Below, in pieces: positions 26,343-35,441 of a stretch of 50,328 nt of DNA. The stretch comes from Lachnospiraceae bacterium (GTDB lineage Bacteria; Bacillota_A; Clostridia; Lachnospirales; Lachnospiraceae), in assembly GCA_024683935.1 (NCBI GenBank), contig JAIKXV010000112.1, positions 1 through 50,328 of the forward strand, written 5' to 3'. The notes beneath the pieces were generated by a model. It was not told the DNA's origin. It made no database searches and saw nothing but the letters and a program-made list of their open reading frames with translations. Position 1 is the first letter of the stretch; each line of letters opens with the position of its first letter. The translations under genes were made by a program, and so were the position numbers.

Positions 26343-27085
26343 AGGTGCTTCTTTTCGGAGGAACAAGTGAAGGCAGGGAACTTGCAGCCTTTCTTTCAGA
26401 GAAAAAAACAGAAACGGTAGTATCCGTGGCTACGGAATACGGGCGGGAACTTATCGCTCCTTCGCCATATCTTTCCGTACGTACCGGAAGGCTGAATGAA
26501 AGGGAAATGGAAGAACTGTTTCCGGGCTTTGACCTCATTATAGATGCGACCCACCCCTATGCTGTCGAAGTAACTGATAATATAAAAAGAGCGGCGGAAA
26601 AATGCGGTAAAAAGCTGTTCCGGCTTTTAAGAGAGGATATAAGCGGTGCGGAGTCGGCCTATGGCTGTATCGAAGGAATCTTCGGTTCAGCAGGGGAAGC
26701 TGCCGCATATCTGACCGGTAAAAAAGGAAATATCTTTATCTCTACAGGCAGCAAGGATTTGGAAGAGTACACCGTTATACCGGATTTCAGGGAAAGGCTG
26801 ACAGTCAGGGTGCTGCCGGCAGCGGAGTCGGAGGAAAAGGTAAAAAGCCTCGGCATAAAAAAGGCCCTTTATTCAAAGGGACCCTTTTCCTACGAAGAGA
26901 ATATAAGCCAGTTTAAGGAATATGGAGCAGAGTATCTGGTTTCAAAGATAAGCGGCGCCGCCGGGGGATTCCCGGAGAAGATGAAGGCCGCAGAGGATCT
27001 TGGCATCAGGGTGCTGCTGATCCGCAGGGAAAAAGAGGAGGAGGGACTTTCCCTTCATCAATTGAAAGAAGTATTGAAATTATAA
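26339..27085 (+). CDS. cbiJ: Cobalt-precorrin-6A reductase
   Basis: NAD(P)H-dependent reductase of 248 aa acting between ring methylations by CbiD and CbiE/T. Visible are the N-terminal dinucleotide loop FGGTSEGRELAAFL, the conserved IDATHPYAVEVTDNIKRA segment (about 62-80), FISTGSKDLEEY (about 138-149), and the late SKISGAAGGFPEKMKAAEDLGIRVLLIRR, all typical of CbiJ/CobK. It starts within the last codons of the GNAT gene (ATGA overlap). A 19-base gap leads to the activation protein. Confidence 0.94.
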   Translation: MKVLLFGGTSEGRELAAFLSEKKTETVVSVATEYGRELIAPSPYLSVRTGRLNEREMEELFPGFDLIIDATHPYAVEVTDNIKRAAEKCGKKLFRLLREDISGAESAYGCIEGIFGSAGEAAAYLTGKKGNIFISTGSKDLEEYTVIPDFRERLTVRVLPAAESEEKVKSLGIKKALYSKGPFSYEENISQFKEYGAEYLVSKISGAAGGFPEKMKAAEDLGIRVLLIRREKEEEGLSLHQLKEVLKL

Positions 27086-27104
27086 AAGATTTTTACCGGA
27101 ATTT

Positions 27105-29273
27105 ATGAATAAAGCCATACGCATAATAAAAACAGACGGAACAGAGCTTCAAACAGACAGAGAGCGGGTTTTCAGACAGATAAACTGCGATAGGGAAAAC
27201 CCTCTTTATGATGAGTATCTGAGTGAATATGAAGTGCTTCTGCCGGAGGTGATCTCATCCCTTTCCCCTGCAGCGGCTCTTGCCTTTGCTCCTTACCCGG
27301 AGGGGATCGGCGGGAGCATAGTCCCCGGAACGGAAGTGCTTTACGTTATTACCACCCTCGGGGAGAAAGCCTCCGCTCTGATAGACGGATATTTTAAGTC
27401 CGGCGCCTATGTAAAGGGGATGCTTTCCGACGCCATAGCAAATGCGGTCCTTTACTCTTTTGATAAATTTACGCTGTCAGAGATACGTAAGATGTGCAGG
27501 GAAAAGCATATTGGCATCAGTAAGCGTTATGAAGCTCCGGCCCACCTTCCGCTTGATATCCAGAGAACTGCTTTTCAGGTGCTGGATGCCGGTAAAACGC
27601 TGGGGCTTTCCATCACATCGGGAAATATGTACGATCCGGTAAAGTCTTCCTGCCAGGTTTTTGTTACCACGGGAAATGAAAGGGTTATGCGCTTAACCCA
27701 CAACTGCTCTGACTGTCCCGATAAGGACTGTCCTGACCGGCATGAAGCTGTTACCGTAAAAGTAGCTGATCCGGGCGGTGAATACGAATTTACCGCTGTT
27801 TCCGGAAGCCTGCTTTCAGATGTTCTGATGGAGAATAATATCAGGCTGAATCTGCTTTGCGGAGGCACGGGGAGATGCGGAAAATGTGCCGTAAAGATAA
27901 TAAAAGGTGCTGAACCCGGGATCTCTTTATCCTGCAGAACCAGAATTTATGAGGACGTGACGGTTGAAATGCTGCAGCAGGATGAAGGGGATATGGTTTC
28001 CATTGGAAGCGAAACTGCCGATAGGACTGATACTCCTAAGGATTCTCCCTTAGGCATAGCCATTGATATCGGAACCACCACCCTGGCCTTTTCCCTTGTG
28101 GATAAGGAAAGAGGCAAGGTCATAAATACTTTCACTGCCGTTAATTCCCAGCGTAAATACGGCGCTGATGTGATAAGCAGGATCGATGCTGCCGGAAGGG
28201 GACTTTCCGGTGAGCTGAAGAAACTGATAGAATCGGATCTGTATATGGGGATCTGCGAGCTAAAGGCCGGTATCCCCGACTTTTCCACGAGGCTCGAAAC
28301 AGTATGCATCGCGGGCAATACCGCAATGCTCCATATTCTCCTCGGGTATCCTGCGGCATCACTCGGGGTCTTTCCCTTTGAAACATACAGTCTTTCCCTT
28401 GAGGAAAGGGCGCTTTCGGAGGTTCTTTCGCTGTCCGTATCCGTTCCGGATGAATTAAAAAATGTTAAAACCTTTATACTTCCCGGTAATTCGGCCTTTA
28501 TAGGTGCGGATATCATATCCGGTCTTTACAGTCTGGATCTTCATAAGAAAACAGGGATAAATGCATTTATAGACCTCGGAACCAACGGGGAAATGGCTGT
28601 CGGCAATAAGGACAGGCTTCTCTTTACTTCAGCGGCAGCGGGGCCTGCCTTTGAAGGAGGAAATATCACCTATGGCACGGCGAGCATAAAGGGAGCCGTT
28701 TCCTCGCTGAAGATAAGCGGGGACAGGGCGAAAATAGCAACTATAGGAAATGAAAAAGTACTATCAGGTATCTGCGGCACCGGGGTCATTGAAATCACGG
28801 CGGAACTGCTGAAGGCAGGTCTTATGGACGATACCGGAGTGCTTGCTGACAGATACTTTGATGACGGCTATCCCCTGGGGCTTAACGGAAACGGGGATAT
28901 GATAACCTTCACCGAAAGCGATATCAGGGAGATCCAACTTGCGAAATCCGCGATAAGGGCAGGCATTGAAACCATGCTCTTACGATACGGCGCGGGTTAT
29001 GATGATATAGAAAAGCTCTATATTGCGGGAGGATTCGGCTGTTTTCTAAATACGGAGAAGGCAGCGTATATAGGCATGATCCCGAAGGAACTGTCCGGAA
29101 AAGCCGTGGCTGCGGGAAATACCTCCCTGGAAGGAGCGATAAAATTTATCCTTAACGTGGAAACGGCCGGAAAAGAAGTGACGGACATCGCCGGAAAGGG
29201 TGAAGAGATAATCCTGTCAAACGACAGTGATTTTAATGAGATGTATCTTAAATACATGATGTTTGAGAGATAG
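27105..29273 (+). CDS. Corrinoid-activating ferredoxin/ASKHA protein (RACo-like) with MetH-activation-like N-terminus
   Basis: Protein of 722 aa with three parts. Residues 1-215 resemble the activation domain of B12-dependent methionine synthase (YPEGIGG; LGLSITSGNMYDPVKSS; a closing CSDCPDKDCPDR cysteine cluster). Residues about 216-292 form a [2Fe-2S] ferredoxin with Cys 252, 258, 261 and 277 (LCGGTGRCGKC and LSC). From about 316 to the end is the RACo-type ASKHA ATPase, with phosphate motif AIDIGTTTLAFSLVD, GNTAMLHILLG, FIDLGTNGEMAVG, a GPAFEGG loop and YIAGGFGCFL. RACo proteins use ATP to push electrons onto inactive Co(II) corrinoid proteins. The ribosome site is unclear (TTTACCGGAATTT). 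Its place between cbiJ and cbiP ties it to corrinoid use; the client is probably methionine synthase or a corrinoid methyltransferase (inference). Confidence 0.85.
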   Translation: MNKAIRIIKTDGTELQTDRERVFRQINCDRENPLYDEYLSEYEVLLPEVISSLSPAAALAFAPYPEGIGGSIVPGTEVLYVITTLGEKASALIDGYFKSGAYVKGMLSDAIANAVLYSFDKFTLSEIRKMCREKHIGISKRYEAPAHLPLDIQRTAFQVLDAGKTLGLSITSGNMYDPVKSSCQVFVTTGNERVMRLTHNCSDCPDKDCPDRHEAVTVKVADPGGEYEFTAVSGSLLSDVLMENNIRLNLLCGGTGRCGKCAVKIIKGAEPGISLSCRTRIYEDVTVEMLQQDEGDMVSIGSETADRTDTPKDSPLGIAIDIGTTTLAFSLVDKERGKVINTFTAVNSQRKYGADVISRIDAAGRGLSGELKKLIESDLYMGICELKAGIPDFSTRLETVCIAGNTAMLHILLGYPAASLGVFPFETYSLSLEERALSEVLSLSVSVPDELKNVKTFILPGNSAFIGADIISGLYSLDLHKKTGINAFIDLGTNGEMAVGNKDRLLFTSAAAGPAFEGGNITYGTASIKGAVSSLKISGDRAKIATIGNEKVLSGICGTGVIEITAELLKAGLMDDTGVLADRYFDDGYPLGLNGNGDMITFTESDIREIQLAKSAIRAGIETMLLRYGAGYDDIEKLYIAGGFGCFLNTEKAAYIGMIPKELSGKAVAAGNTSLEGAIKFILNVETAGKEVTDIAGKGEEIILSNDSDFNEMYLKYMMFER

Positions 29274-29275
29274 AT

Positions 29276-30742
29276 ATGGCTAAGAACCTGATGATACAGG
29301 GCACCATGTCAGGTGCGGGAAAGAGCATAATAACAGCGGGACTGTTAAGGATATTTAAGCAGGACGGCTACCGGGCAGCGCCTTTTAAATCCCAGAATAT
29401 GGCGCTTAATTCCTTTGTGACGGCTGATAACAGGGAAATGGGCAGGGCGCAGGTGGTGCAGGCCATCGCCGCCGGAGCAGAGCCCTCCTCCGATATGAAC
29501 CCGGTCCTGATAAAGCCCATGGGGGATACGCTTTCACAGGTGATCGTAAACGGACATCCCGTCGGTAATATGAAGGCGAGAGAATATTACCGGAAAAAGA
29601 AGGAACTGATCCCGGAGATAATGAATGCCTATGACAGGCTTTCCCGGGACCGGGATATAATAGTGATCGAAGGCGCCGGAAGCCCGGTTGAGATTAATTT
29701 AAGAGAAAATGATATTGTAAATATGGGGCTTGCGGAAATGCTTGACGCTCCTGTGCTCTTAGTCGGGAATATAGATCCCGGAGGAGTATTTGCACAGCTT
29801 CTCGGAACCGTAAATTTACTGGACCAGAAGGAAAGGGAGAGGGTCAAAGGCCTTATCATCAATAAATTCCGGGGAGATAAGTCGCTGCTGATGCCCGGAC
29901 TGTCCATGTTTAAGGAATACTGCAGCATTCCCTTTGCAGGGGTGGTGCCCTATACTGATCTTAAGCTGGATGAAGAGGACAGCGTGTCGGAGCGGCTGCA
30001 GGGGAAAAAGACAGCTGCGCCGAAAGGCGGTATAGAGATCTGTGTCATAAAGCTTCCCCTTATCAGTAATTATACGGATTTCTCCGTGTTGGAAAATATA
30101 CCGTCGGTAAATGTGGCATACACGGATGATCCGAAGGAGATAAAGGATCCGGATCTTCTTATACTTCCCGGAACGAAAAATACCTTAAAGGATCTTAAAT
30201 GGTTAAGGGACTCCGGAATGGAGGCGGCCCTTACAGAGGCTGTAAAGAGGGGAGTTCCCCTTATCGGTATCTGCGGAGGCTTTCAGATGCTGGGAGAAGC
30301 CATAGAGGACCGGGATGGTCTGGAGGGCGGAGGCTCGATGAAGGGCTTATCCCTGTTTCCTTTGAAAACAGTCTTCAGCCCGGAAAAGACCCTGAGACAG
30401 ACAGCGCTTTCCACGGGCAGGGTGGAAGGAGAGTTTTCGTTCCTTTCGGATCTTCGGATAAGCGGATATGAGATCCATATGGGCGTAACCGAAGGATACG
30501 GGGATCATCCGGGTGTAACTGCCGGGGATAATGTACTCGGAACATATATTCACGGCTTCTTCGATTCCCCGGAGCTTGTAAGGCGTCTTTTAACCTATCT
30601 CTATCAGAAGAGGGGAGATAGTGTGCCGGATCTTCAGATAGAAGATCCTCGTGACAGAACAGAGAAAGAACTGGACCGGCTCGCGGATGTCCTCAGGGAA
30701 AACCTTGATATGGACCTGATCCGCGGGATATTGTCATTCTGA
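29276..30742 (+). CDS. cbiP: Cobyric acid synthase
   Basis: Glutamine-dependent amidase of 488 aa that amidates side chains b, d, e and g of adenosylcobyrinate a,c-diamide. The N-terminal ATPase domain shows IQGTMSGAGKSIITAGL and the CbiP-specific FKSQNMALNSFVT, MGRAQVVQA and DMNPVLIKP segments, with VIEGAGSPVEINLRENDIVN. The C-terminal glutaminase has LPGTKNTLKDL, the nucleophile Cys in IGICGGFQMLG and the closing GTYIHGFFD His. It starts two bases after the preceding stop and ends two bases before cobT. Confidence 0.96.
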   Translation: MAKNLMIQGTMSGAGKSIITAGLLRIFKQDGYRAAPFKSQNMALNSFVTADNREMGRAQVVQAIAAGAEPSSDMNPVLIKPMGDTLSQVIVNGHPVGNMKAREYYRKKKELIPEIMNAYDRLSRDRDIIVIEGAGSPVEINLRENDIVNMGLAEMLDAPVLLVGNIDPGGVFAQLLGTVNLLDQKERERVKGLIINKFRGDKSLLMPGLSMFKEYCSIPFAGVVPYTDLKLDEEDSVSERLQGKKTAAPKGGIEICVIKLPLISNYTDFSVLENIPSVNVAYTDDPKEIKDPDLLILPGTKNTLKDLKWLRDSGMEAALTEAVKRGVPLIGICGGFQMLGEAIEDRDGLEGGGSMKGLSLFPLKTVFSPEKTLRQTALSTGRVEGEFSFLSDLRISGYEIHMGVTEGYGDHPGVTAGDNVLGTYIHGFFDSPELVRRLLTYLYQKRGDSVPDLQIEDPRDRTEKELDRLADVLRENLDMDLIRGILSF

Positions 30743-30744
30743 TA

Positions 30745-31824
30745 ATGAAAAATACTAAAGAATTATTTAACATTACAATCGATAAACCCGATGACGTTTC
30801 CTTTGCCGCAGCAAAACACCGCTTTGACGGCAAGGCAAAGCCGATTGACGGTCTTGGGGATCTGGAGACCATTATATGCAGGATCGCTGCGGTGCAGAGA
30901 ACCGGGGAAATAAGCCTCCGGAAAAGAGCAGCGGTGATAATGTGCGCTGATAACGGCATAGTGGAAGAAGGCATATCCCAAAGCGGAAAGAAAGTGACAT
31001 TTTCCGTGGCCGCTGCACTGGGGAAGGGCCTGAGCTCTGCCTGTACCCTGGCGCGTTCGGCTGATGTCGACGTTGTCCCCGTGGATATAGGGATAGACTC
31101 TGATCTTGCTATTCCCGGAGTCAGGAACATGAAGAGTGTCAGGGGCACCGGGAATTTTATGAAGGAGCCCGCAATGACGGATGATGAAACCCTGCATGCC
31201 ATCGATGCCGGCATCCGGATCGTAAAAGAGCTGTCGGATGAAGGCTATACGGTAATAGCAGCGGGGGAAATGGGTATAGGAAATACCACCACCTCTGCAG
31301 CCGTGATATCCGCCTTTCTTAATATTGACAGCGACGAGGTCACCGGAAGGGGAGCGGGGATTGATGATGAGGGTTTGAATACAAAGAAGCAGGTTATAAA
31401 AAGAGGGGTTGAACTCTATAAGCATTCAGATATATCAGATACGAAAAACCGTGCTTTCCAAATCCTTAAGTCTCTTGGCGGACTGGATATGGCGGGGGCT
31501 GCCGGACTGATGATCGGAGGTGCCATCTGTCATGTTCCGGTCATATTAGACGGGATACTTACCGCCGCTGCTGCCCTTGTCGCAGAAGGTATGCTTCCGG
31601 GGGTAAAGGATTATCTCATTGCCTCCCACAACGGCAGGGAAAAGGGGATCATGCCTTCCCTTGAATATCTGGGGCTCAGACCTGTAATAAACGGAAACAT
31701 GGCTCTTGGAGAAGGCACGGGGGCCATCCTTTTATTCCCTCTTTTGGATGCTGCTGTAGATTATTATTATAAAGCTGCCGATTTCAGGGACTATGGTATG
31801 GATGAGTACAAAAGATTCAGGTAA
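30745..31824 (+). CDS. cobT: Nicotinate-nucleotide--dimethylbenzimidazole phosphoribosyltransferase
   Basis: Makes alpha-ribazole phosphate, or the equivalent with another lower-ligand base. It has 359 aa. Typical segments are IICRIAAVQRTGEISL, VIMCADNGIVEEGISQSG, EMGIGNTTTSAAV, the nucleotide loop LGGLDMAGAAGLMIGGA, PVILDGILTAAAALVA, SHNGREKG and the active-site Glu in LGEGTGAILLFPLLDAA. There is no bluB or bza gene in the window, so the base could be imported or be an adenine or phenolic analogue. It is the last gene of the cbiA operon; a short TAATG/CATTA inverted repeat right after the stop is too weak to call a terminator. Confidence 0.95.
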   Translation: MKNTKELFNITIDKPDDVSFAAAKHRFDGKAKPIDGLGDLETIICRIAAVQRTGEISLRKRAAVIMCADNGIVEEGISQSGKKVTFSVAAALGKGLSSACTLARSADVDVVPVDIGIDSDLAIPGVRNMKSVRGTGNFMKEPAMTDDETLHAIDAGIRIVKELSDEGYTVIAAGEMGIGNTTTSAAVISAFLNIDSDEVTGRGAGIDDEGLNTKKQVIKRGVELYKHSDISDTKNRAFQILKSLGGLDMAGAAGLMIGGAICHVPVILDGILTAAAALVAEGMLPGVKDYLIASHNGREKGIMPSLEYLGLRPVINGNMALGEGTGAILLFPLLDAAVDYYYKAADFRDYGMDEYKRFR

Positions 31825-31897
31825 TGGAGCATTTTCATTACTTATGTTAAAATATATGGGTCATATGGATTTTTATTCGGGGAACGGGTAACTGCCT

Positions 31898-33313
31898 ATG
31901 TTTGAAAAAGCCAGATATAAATACCGGATCAAATGCCTGAAGGCCTCCCTGGTGCTTCTCGCAGTAGTTCTTCTGGCTTCCCTCGTCTATATTTTCATTA
32001 TTAATGCCATTACAAGAAGGCAGGTTTATGATGACATGCTCACTGCCGTAAATGACAGTGCCGCCGATCTTGAGCATGAGCTCAGGGCAGACCGGAGCAT
32101 GCTCCGTATCATTTCAAAAGTCATTTCAGAGTCGGGGGAATCCCTGCACTCCCTTAAAGTAACCCAGTATCTGAATATTTATGATGCCAACTCCCGCATA
32201 GCCGATGTGGCTATACTGATTCCGGGCAACAAGGTCATTCGTGTTTCCGGAATGGATATCAGTTCGGAGGGAGTGCTGGATTTTGATGAGATAGATGAGA
32301 GAGGAGAGCATATCTCCACTCTGCTTCCGGATCTGGAAACAGAGGGCGTCATGGATATACGCAGCTTTGTTCCCATCAGGAGAGAGGGGGATACGATAGG
32401 TTATATCTATTCTACGGTAACTCCTGAAAATGTGATCCGCGGATGGCTTCCGGAAATCTATAACGGCAACGGCTATATTTCCGTTATAGACAGGGAGAGC
32501 GGGGTTTTCCTGCTGGATTCCAGAGGAATGACAGGCAGGACCATACAGGATTTTGATTCCGAACTGGTGATGATCCGCTCTGAGGGATCTCTGGAAAAAG
32601 CCGTTACGGCCGGCGAAAAGGGATATGCCATTGGCAGGGAGAAGAGCAGCAGGACAAGCCTTTATATGTGTTATATCCCCATGGACATAGAGAACTGGGA
32701 GATGATGATAACCGTTCCCCAGCGATATGTGTATGAGTCCGTATCCTCTGTCAGAACTTATCTCTATATATTCCTTGGAGTACTGGCATTGCTGCTGATC
32801 GGATACTTTGTTCATATCCTGCGCGTGACATCGGGATCCATAGAAGGTGTGGAGAGAAGGGCCAATATGGATGCCCTGACACGGCTTCAGAACCGGAACA
32901 GATATGAGTATTTCGTTGAGAAACTGGCCCAGGGCACAGACGGGCTCGCCTGCATGTATTTCGACGTGAACGGTCTCCATGAGATGAATAATACCCAGGG
33001 ACATACTGCCGGTGACAAGATGCTGAAAGATATCGCGGACATCCTACGGGAGGAGTATGGAGATTCAAATACTTACCGTATAGGAGGGGACGAATTCGTT
33101 ACCTTCAGATATGACAGGGATGAAGCCCTTGTGCGGGAATCCGTTAAACGGGTGGAAAAGAAGGTTACCGAGGCAGGATACCATGTTGCCTGCGGAATGG
33201 CCATGGCCACTCCCGATAAGAAATTAAATGTGGTTATAAAACAGGCAGAAACGGAAATGTATGCCAATAAGGAAAGGTATTACCGCAGCATAGGAAGGGA
33301 AATGAGAAAATGA
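31898..33313 (+). CDS. Membrane diguanylate cyclase with extracellular Cache-like sensor
   Basis: Protein of 471 aa: a membrane helix at about 16-36, an extracellular sensor of about 240 residues with Cache-like pattern (YISVIDRESGVFLLDSRG, GKGYAIGREK-like turns, IENWEMMITVPQRYVYESV), a second helix at about 285-305 and a GGDEF domain. The catalytic motif is intact, IGGDEF at residues 395-400, as are DALTRLQNRNRYEYF and YFDVNGLHEMNNTQGHTAGDKML, so it should make cyclic-di-GMP. I see no RxxD inhibitory site. Its end overlaps by four bases the start of a peptide-binding lipoprotein gene, which may feed the sensor its ligand (inference). Confidence 0.92.
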   Translation: MFEKARYKYRIKCLKASLVLLAVVLLASLVYIFIINAITRRQVYDDMLTAVNDSAADLEHELRADRSMLRIISKVISESGESLHSLKVTQYLNIYDANSRIADVAILIPGNKVIRVSGMDISSEGVLDFDEIDERGEHISTLLPDLETEGVMDIRSFVPIRREGDTIGYIYSTVTPENVIRGWLPEIYNGNGYISVIDRESGVFLLDSRGMTGRTIQDFDSELVMIRSEGSLEKAVTAGEKGYAIGREKSSRTSLYMCYIPMDIENWEMMITVPQRYVYESVSSVRTYLYIFLGVLALLLIGYFVHILRVTSGSIEGVERRANMDALTRLQNRNRYEYFVEKLAQGTDGLACMYFDVNGLHEMNNTQGHTAGDKMLKDIADILREEYGDSNTYRIGGDEFVTFRYDRDEALVRESVKRVEKKVTEAGYHVACGMAMATPDKKLNVVIKQAETEMYANKERYYRSIGREMRK

Positions 33314-35199
33314 AGTATCTGAGATCCTTTAGCCTTATATGTCTCGTGCTGTCTCTTGTTATGGGCGGATGCTCCGGCGAGCTTCCGGACATTGACAACA
33401 GGACCCTTTCCGCTGCTTACAATGATGATGCCAAGGTATACAGGAATATTTATTCTGCAGAGGTTCAGAATCTGAACTATCTGATCACATGTTCTTCCGT
33501 GGATACGGTTATCTGCGCCAATGTTATAGAAGCTCTGGTGGACTATGATGATAACGGCAATATAGTCCCGGGTCTGGCGGAAAGCTGGGAAGCGAATGAA
33601 GACATGACGGAATGGACTTTTCATCTGAGGGATGACATCACCTGGGTCGATTATGAAGGTGAGTATTATGCCGACGTGGTGGCAGATGACTGGGTATGTG
33701 CGGCGGAATTTGTGAATGACGCTTCCAACGAGGCAGAATGCCAGTATATGTATAGTACAGGATCTGTAGTGAAGAATGCAGCGGAATACTATGACTATAC
33801 TTCATATCTTATTAATCCTTCAGCTTATAATGAGCCTCCCGAGCAGTTCCGGCCCCAGGATATCGGAGTAAAGGCGGTTTCGGATAAAACCCTTGTGTAT
33901 TTACTGGAAAAGCCCTGCCCCTTCTTCCCCAGTGTATTGTCCTATACCACCTATCTTCCGATATGCAGGAAATATCTGGAAAAGAGCGGCAGCATGTTTG
34001 CCAGGGATTATAAGAACATGCTTTATAACGGAGCTTATGTGCTTCATTATTTCGAACCTCTGGAAAAGAGGATCCTTGTAAAGAATCCCACATACTGGGA
34101 TCGGGATAATGTCTTTATCGACAGGGTGGAAAGCTACTATGATCCGGACGCCGTTTTGGTGGGGGCAAAGAGGTATATGTCCGGCAATATCGACAGTGCC
34201 GTGATCCCTCCCGACAGGCTTTCGGAATATATGTCGGATCCGGAATACGCAAAGGAAATACATAAGTCCCTTCCCGACAGTTCTTTTTCTTACTTTTATG
34301 CCTTTAACTACATGCCGCTCTTTGATGAGAAATATGAACCGGAAAACTGGGAAAAGGCCGTATCCAATCTGAATTTCAGAAAGGCGGTGGCATCAGCCAT
34401 TGACAGGGTCGGCGCCCTCTCTGTTTACGAACCGAACAATCCGGAGATGCTCGTGAATAATACTGTTACTCCGGAAGGAGCAGCTGTTACAGGAGGTAAG
34501 GACTTCACTGAATTCGGAAGGCTTAAGGAGATAAGCAGCAGGGACAGCTATGACAGAGCCATGGCGGTATCATACCGCGACAAGGCCATACCCGAACTGA
34601 AGAAAAAGGGAGTTACTTTTCCGATCAAGGTGTTGATGCCCTACAATCCGGCTAATGCAGGGTGGAAAGAGGAAGCGTTCCTGGTGAAGGATCAGCTGGA
34701 GGGCACCCTCGGAAATGATTTTATCGAGGTTTATGTCGAGGAAGGAAGTGATACGGGATTTCTCCTGTCCGTCAGGATGAGCGGGAAATACGCTCTGATG
34801 AAATGCCGCTGGGGAGCTGACTATGCCGATCCCCAGACCTGGACGGAACCCTTTGAAGAAGACGGAGACTATACCTTCTGGCACAGACACGCCGATATGG
34901 CTTCGCTTAATGATCAGTGGGAAAAGCTGATAAAAAAGGCATCTTCCATTACGGATGATGATGACGCGAGGTACACTGCATTTTCAGAGGCGGAGGCGCT
35001 TATTATAGACAATGCCGTTGTGATACCCTTCTCGATCATGAACGGGGAAGGCTATATTATGGACCGGCTGGATCCCTTCGAGGGAGAGTATTCCACCTAC
35101 GGAATGGCGCCCCAGAGATACAAGCTGCACCACCTTATGGAAGATTCCATGGATCTCGATGAATTCAACCGGAAATATGAAGAGTGGATAAACAGATAA
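33310..35199 (+). CDS. Oligopeptide-type ABC substrate-binding lipoprotein (family 5)
   Basis: Extracellular solute-binding lipoprotein of 629 aa. The signal peptide ends in lipobox VMGGC (lipidated C21). The family-5 (OppA/DppA) hallmarks are visible: VIEALVDYDDNGNIVPGLAESWE, EWTFHLRDDITWVD, ADDWV, KNPTYWDRDNVFID, NFRKAVASAIDR and RWGADYADPQTW. The size is at the upper end for the family. No permease or ATPase genes for an Opp/Dpp transporter are next to it; instead it is coupled (ATGA overlap) to a sensory diguanylate cyclase. It may act as a sensing partner or share a transporter encoded elsewhere. A short GCCGGT/ACCGGC stem follows the stop. Confidence 0.9.
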   Translation: MKYLRSFSLICLVLSLVMGGCSGELPDIDNRTLSAAYNDDAKVYRNIYSAEVQNLNYLITCSSVDTVICANVIEALVDYDDNGNIVPGLAESWEANEDMTEWTFHLRDDITWVDYEGEYYADVVADDWVCAAEFVNDASNEAECQYMYSTGSVVKNAAEYYDYTSYLINPSAYNEPPEQFRPQDIGVKAVSDKTLVYLLEKPCPFFPSVLSYTTYLPICRKYLEKSGSMFARDYKNMLYNGAYVLHYFEPLEKRILVKNPTYWDRDNVFIDRVESYYDPDAVLVGAKRYMSGNIDSAVIPPDRLSEYMSDPEYAKEIHKSLPDSSFSYFYAFNYMPLFDEKYEPENWEKAVSNLNFRKAVASAIDRVGALSVYEPNNPEMLVNNTVTPEGAAVTGGKDFTEFGRLKEISSRDSYDRAMAVSYRDKAIPELKKKGVTFPIKVLMPYNPANAGWKEEAFLVKDQLEGTLGNDFIEVYVEEGSDTGFLLSVRMSGKYALMKCRWGADYADPQTWTEPFEEDGDYTFWHRHADMASLNDQWEKLIKKASSITDDDDARYTAFSEAEALIIDNAVVIPFSIMNGEGYIMDRLDPFEGEYSTYGMAPQRYKLHHLMEDSMDLDEFNRKYEEWINR

Positions 35200-35213
35200 G
35201 CCGGTACACCGGC
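35200..35213 (+). terminator. Weak terminator-like stem after the substrate-binding protein
   Basis: GCCGGT pairs with ACCGGC immediately after the stop codon, followed by a T-rich tail interrupted by A and G. The stem is short, so termination would be inefficient. Confidence 0.3.
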
Positions 35214-35303
35214 ACCACTTTTACTATTTTGTAAAAATTTCAAAAATTTCAAATATCACTGCCACAATGAAAACTGCTTCGTATAATCATATAGAGATTA
35301 TTC

Positions 35304-35333
35304 TTGCAGTTTTCTTGTTTTATGGTGTATAAT
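35304..35333 (+). promoter_or_regulatory. Promoter of rho
   Basis: TTGCAG (35304-35309), an 18-base spacer and TATAAT (35328-35333), leaving a leader of about 100 bases before the rho ATG at 35442. The leader holds a GGCGGAG/CTCTGCC stem near 35344-35362, at a place where rho autoregulation by attenuation could act (inference). An AAAACTGC/GCAGTTTT inverted repeat flanks the -35 region. Confidence 0.45.
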
Positions 35334-35441
35334 CCAGATTATCAGGCGGAGATCCCTCTGCCGCAACGATCCCATCGGTGATCCGTTTATCCGGATAATA
35401 CCCAGACAAAGGATAGCATACAAATAAGAAAACGAGGAATT

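Noticed and set aside
25416..26366. Minus-strand open frame of 316 codons opposite the GNAT gene
   Set aside because: The plus-strand GNAT gene has the acetyl-CoA motif and overlaps both neighbours; the antisense product is Phe/Pro-rich without recognisable features.
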